Source of the DNA: Yoonia maricola
Lineage (GTDB): Bacteria; Pseudomonadota; Alphaproteobacteria; Rhodobacterales; Rhodobacteraceae
Assembly (NCBI RefSeq): GCF_002797915.1
Contig: NZ_PGTY01000001.1
Span: 806,001-870,000, forward strand
Direction: 5' to 3'
DNA length: 64,000 nt
The notes beneath the pieces were generated by a model. That model saw only the letters and a program-made list of their open reading frames with translations, was not told the origin of the DNA and ran no database searches. Shown here piece by piece: positions 61,311 through 64,000 of the stretch. The position numbers and the translations under genes were made by a program. Every line of letters starts with the position of its first letter. The first letter of the stretch is position 1.

Positions 61311-62278
61311 CACTTTTTCCTTCTATTCCAAAGCGCAAGACAGCACAGCTCCATCGCGACATGAGCGCCTGCAATGGCGGTCGCACCGGTGGTGTCATAA
61401 GGCGGCGATACCTCAACCACATCGCCACCCACCATATTGATGCCCGCTATGTCACGCAGCATCGCTGCGGCCTGCCAAGAGGCCAGACCACCCCAAACGG
61501 GCGTTCCCGTACCCGGTGCAAAGGCCGGGTCCAGCGCATCAATATCGAAGCTCACGTAAGCCGGATGATCCCCCACCCGCGCCTTGATCTGATCGGCCAC
61601 CCAGGCACTGCCCTTTTCATGACAGGTGCGGGCATCGATGTAAGGCATGCCCAGATAATCCTCACATTCTGTGCGAATACCAATCTGGATCGAGCGGGTC
61701 ACATCCACAACGCCCAGCTTCACGGCCTTGTACATCATCGTGCCGTGATCAATGCGGGCCATGTCATCGTCGGGCCATAGGTCAGAATGGGCATCAAACT
61801 GCACCACAGACAGGGGGCCATATTTCTCAGCATAAGCGCGCAAAATCGGCAACGTGATAAAGTGATCGCCACCCAAAGTGATCGTCCCGCACCCTTGCGC
61901 CAGAATGCCCGCGATATGGGCCTGCAACAGGTCCGGCACGCCCGGCACATCGGCATAATCAAAGGGCATATCGCCATAATCCGCGATGGCAAATTCGCTC
62001 AACGGATCAAACCCATCCCAGCCATAAGGCGGATCAAAGGGTTGCAGGCTGGACGCTTCCCGGATCGCGCGCGGACCAAACCGGGTGCCGGGGCGGTGTG
62101 TCACCGCCTGATCAAACGGCACGCCCGTCACAGCCAGATCAAACCCGGTCAAATCCTTGGTGTAGGCGCGGCGCAAGAACGACGTCGCTCCGCCAAAGGC
62201 GTTCTCATAGGCCAGCCCGCGGGGATCGCCGCCTGCAAACGCCCGATCAGCCGTATCTCTCGCTTTACTTAATGTCAC
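61310..62278 (-). CDS. Second agmatinase-family ureohydrolase
   Basis: 322 residues from GTG 62278, supported by an upstream GGTGG-like site; a TTG at 62302 falls inside the dispersed repeat and is less likely. GGDHFITLP, VQFDAHSDLW and ALDPAFAPGTGTP give the binuclear Mn site. It overlaps the following gene by 1 nt. It resembles the first copy but not closely, so the two genes probably act on different guanidino substrates. Confidence 0.87.
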   Translation of the reverse strand: MTLSKARDTADRAFAGGDPRGLAYENAFGGATSFLRRAYTKDLTGFDLAVTGVPFDQAVTHRPGTRFGPRAIREASSLQPFDPPYGWDGFDPLSEFAIADYGDMPFDYADVPGVPDLLQAHIAGILAQGCGTITLGGDHFITLPILRAYAEKYGPLSVVQFDAHSDLWPDDDMARIDHGTMMYKAVKLGVVDVTRSIQIGIRTECEDYLGMPYIDARTCHEKGSAWVADQIKARVGDHPAYVSFDIDALDPAFAPGTGTPVWGGLASWQAAAMLRDIAGINMVGGDVVEVSPPYDTTGATAIAGAHVAMELCCLALWNRRKK

Positions 62279-62287
62279 CGCCCCACC

Positions 62288-62321
62288 TCTTTCTTCGTCC
62301 AATCAAACTTCCGCCGGAGGC
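62288..62321. repeat. 34-bp dispersed repeat, copy C
   Basis: Identical to copies A and B. On the leftward strand it lies just upstream of the second agmatinase start codon (GTG 62278), between it and the M20 gene. Confidence 0.9.
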
Positions 62322-62343
62322 TCCGACGCCTGTAAGGCAAAAC

Positions 62344-63501
62344 CTATCCAACGGGTAACGCGCGCTCCACCAAACGCGCAAAATATGACGCCCCAGCAGG
62401 CGCTGCCGCATCGGCAAAATCATAGGCAGGATGATGCAAACCCGCGCTGTCACCATTGCCAATAAAAAGATAAGCGCCGGGGCGTTGTTCAAGGAAATAG
62501 GCAAAATCCTCCGCCCCCATTTCATATTGGCGCGTATCATCAACATCGGGTGAAACTTCGCGTGCGACATCGGCTGCAAATGCAGTTTTCGCGGCATCAT
62601 TGATCGTCGCCGGATAGCCGTATTCATAAACCAGTTCTGCCTGCACGTTATAGGCAGCAGCATGCCCATTCACGATCTCGGTCAGGCGCTTATGCACCAT
62701 CGCTCGTGTCTCTTTTGACATCGTGCGGATCGTGGCGTTGATATAGGCCTTATCGGGAATGATATTGTCCGCAGTGCCGGTATGGATCTGTGTGACGGAA
62801 ATCACCAAATCCTCATAGGCTTTGTTGTTGCGGCTCACGATGGTCTGGATTGCATTTACCATGCCAACTGCGGCCACAACGGGGTCAGCAGTCTCGTAAG
62901 GATAAGCGCCATGTCCACCTATGCCTGTGATGTGGATATGCACAGTGTCAACGGCCGCCAAAATCGGGCCGGGGGTCGTATAAAAGGTCCCGACCGCGTC
63001 ACCGGGGCCACTGTGCAGCGCGTAGACTTCCTGAACATCAAACCGATCAAGAACGCCCTCTTGCACCATCACCTGACCGCCACCACCGCCCTCTTCGGCG
63101 GGTTGAAAAATCAGCGCAACACTGCCTGCAAAATTGCGGGTTTCAGCCAGATAGCGCGCCGCGCCCAACAACATGGTTGTATGCCCATCATGACCGCAGG
63201 CGTGCATCTTGCCATGAACGGTTGAGGCATAGGGCAACCCTGTTTCTTCTTGCATCGGCAGCGCATCCATATCGGCACGCAATCCAATCGTCGGGCCAGC
63301 CGCCTTGCCGTTGATAATCGCGACCACACCAGAGGTGGCGATCCCCTCATGGATTTCATCCACGCCAAAGTCCTGTAATCTTTCCACGACGAATTTGGCG
63401 GTTTCAAAACATGCGAACTGCAACTCCGGGTGCATGTGTAAATGCCTGCGCCACGCAGTCATGTCTTCGGCAAAATCGGCGATACGATTGATAATAGGCA
63501 T
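62344..63501 (-). CDS. M20 family amidohydrolase (hippurate hydrolase-like)
   Basis: 385 residues from ATG 63501 (MPIINRIADFAEDM). Metal-binding residues are visible in MHACGHDGHTTMLLG, EEGGGGGQVMVQEG and LHSGPG; the last His is near the C-terminus. Members hydrolyse N-acyl amino acids or hippurate. It is followed by two ureohydrolases on the same strand. An N-terminal extension in the same frame up to 63654 is not supported. Confidence 0.92.
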   Translation of the reverse strand: MPIINRIADFAEDMTAWRRHLHMHPELQFACFETAKFVVERLQDFGVDEIHEGIATSGVVAIINGKAAGPTIGLRADMDALPMQEETGLPYASTVHGKMHACGHDGHTTMLLGAARYLAETRNFAGSVALIFQPAEEGGGGGQVMVQEGVLDRFDVQEVYALHSGPGDAVGTFYTTPGPILAAVDTVHIHITGIGGHGAYPYETADPVVAAVGMVNAIQTIVSRNNKAYEDLVISVTQIHTGTADNIIPDKAYINATIRTMSKETRAMVHKRLTEIVNGHAAAYNVQAELVYEYGYPATINDAAKTAFAADVAREVSPDVDDTRQYEMGAEDFAYFLEQRPGAYLFIGNGDSAGLHHPAYDFADAAAPAGASYFARLVERALPVG

Positions 63502-63691
63502 GGCGGGTCCGTTGGTCTCTTTGGTTGCCCGCACAGTTGACCGCAACATAACTGCCTGCGCAATGGCCGATCCGCAGCTACGCCCCGAAAATAAAATCGT
63601 CTGTCGCGGGAATAGATCTGACAGCCCGCGCGTATTGCCTTCTAAGGACGGCATTTTCGCGGTCCTGCATCACATATAACAGGAATGAAGC

Positions 63692-64000
63692 ATGCTCAAA
63701 CGTACAAAGGCTCGCGCCACCTTTCGCACAGCGCTCAAACAAACAGCGCTGGCCGCTGTTTTTCTTTCACCTACGGTCGCCTCGGCTGACTGGAGCGGCG
63801 GTTACGCTGGTCTGCAATTGGATGCATTGGTTGGTGACGATGTTTTCGTTACAACCATTTTCGAAGGCATCGCTGTGCCGGAAGACTCTCTCGAAGTAGA
63901 CACCGTCTTTTCCGGTTTTGCTGGCTATCAGCTTCAGCAAGGCGACTTTGTCATCGGCGGCGAACTCGCGATCGGACAAGCCAACGGCCTGACAGCTGAT
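63692..64000 (+). CDS. Outer-membrane beta-barrel protein (partial)
   Basis: 103 residues are visible before the window ends. A signal peptide (about 1-32, ending TVASA) is followed by WSGGYAGLQLDALVGDD, a typical first strand of OmpA-like or OMP_b-brl porins in Rhodobacterales, and GYQLQQGDFVIGGELAIG. The ribosome site AGGA precedes ATG 63692. The C-terminus is unseen. Confidence 0.85.
   Translation, partial: MLKRTKARATFRTALKQTALAAVFLSPTVASADWSGGYAGLQLDALVGDDVFVTTIFEGIAVPEDSLEVDTVFSGFAGYQLQQGDFVIGGELAIGQANGLTAD

Overview
The window is a 64 kb piece of an alphaproteobacterial chromosome. Gene content points to Rhodobacterales, roseobacter-like: a seven-gene Mrp antiporter, an IscR without the usual three-cysteine cluster site next to a suf operon, IalB, DUF4167 and DUF1499 proteins, and tightly overlapping ATGA gene junctions. 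The species is not determined. Most genes are ordinary housekeeping genes on both strands; one stretch (about 16.9-26.7 kb) looks acquired.

Layout. 0-8 kb: a partial HerA-like ATPase, an IalB protein, an operon of LpxD, a specialised acyl carrier protein and a ketoacyl synthase, two cell-wall enzymes (L,D-transpeptidase and a Tat-exported DUF882 protein), and an OxyR-like LysR regulator with an OxyR-type palindrome at its promoter but without the redox cysteine pair. 8-13.7 kb: mrpABCDEFG. 13.8-16.9 kb: a cyclic-amide (hydantoin-type) catabolic operon made of a hydantoinase-like enzyme, a racemase and a DapA-family lyase.

16.9-26.7 kb: a probable degraded genomic island. A 48-bp copy of the 3' part of tRNA-Arg(CCG), with one mismatch, lies at 16879-16926. 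The intact tRNA is at 26696-26772, in the orientation expected for tyrosine-integrase insertion, and a frameshifted integrase remnant sits just inside. Cargo is a five-gene envelope cluster (OmpA-like, two-TM protein, substrate-binding/OmpA fusion, von Willebrand A protein, Coq4-like HDxxH-x11-E protein), an orphan protein, a small thiol-rich ArsR/DUF6428 pair under twin identical operators, a VOC protein and a secreted duplicated DUF1566 protein.

26.8-35.7 kb: a long Fe-S assembly operon read leftward (iscR, cysteine desulfurase, sufB, a membrane protein, sufC, sufD, two YIP1 proteins, sufS, a lipoprotein). It has an Irr-type TTAGAA-N3-TTCTAA box on the predicted -10 and a hairpin terminator inside the operon before sufC. 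35.7-49.2 kb: mixed housekeeping genes (hydrolase, HD phosphohydrolase, GFA protein, DEAD-box helicase, ndk, a frameshifted MFS transporter, EamA transporter, ABC-F ATPase, MarC, retropepsin-like protease, holC, pepA). 49.3-56.7 kb: the LPS-export/outer-membrane operon lptF-lptG-lptD-surA-pdxA-rsmA. 56.6-64 kb: a P-loop kinase, DUF4167, prmC-prfA, DUF1499, two tandem agmatinase-family ureohydrolases, an M20 amidohydrolase and the start of an outer-membrane barrel protein. A 34-bp intergenic repeat occurs three times (45.8, 57.2 and 62.3 kb).
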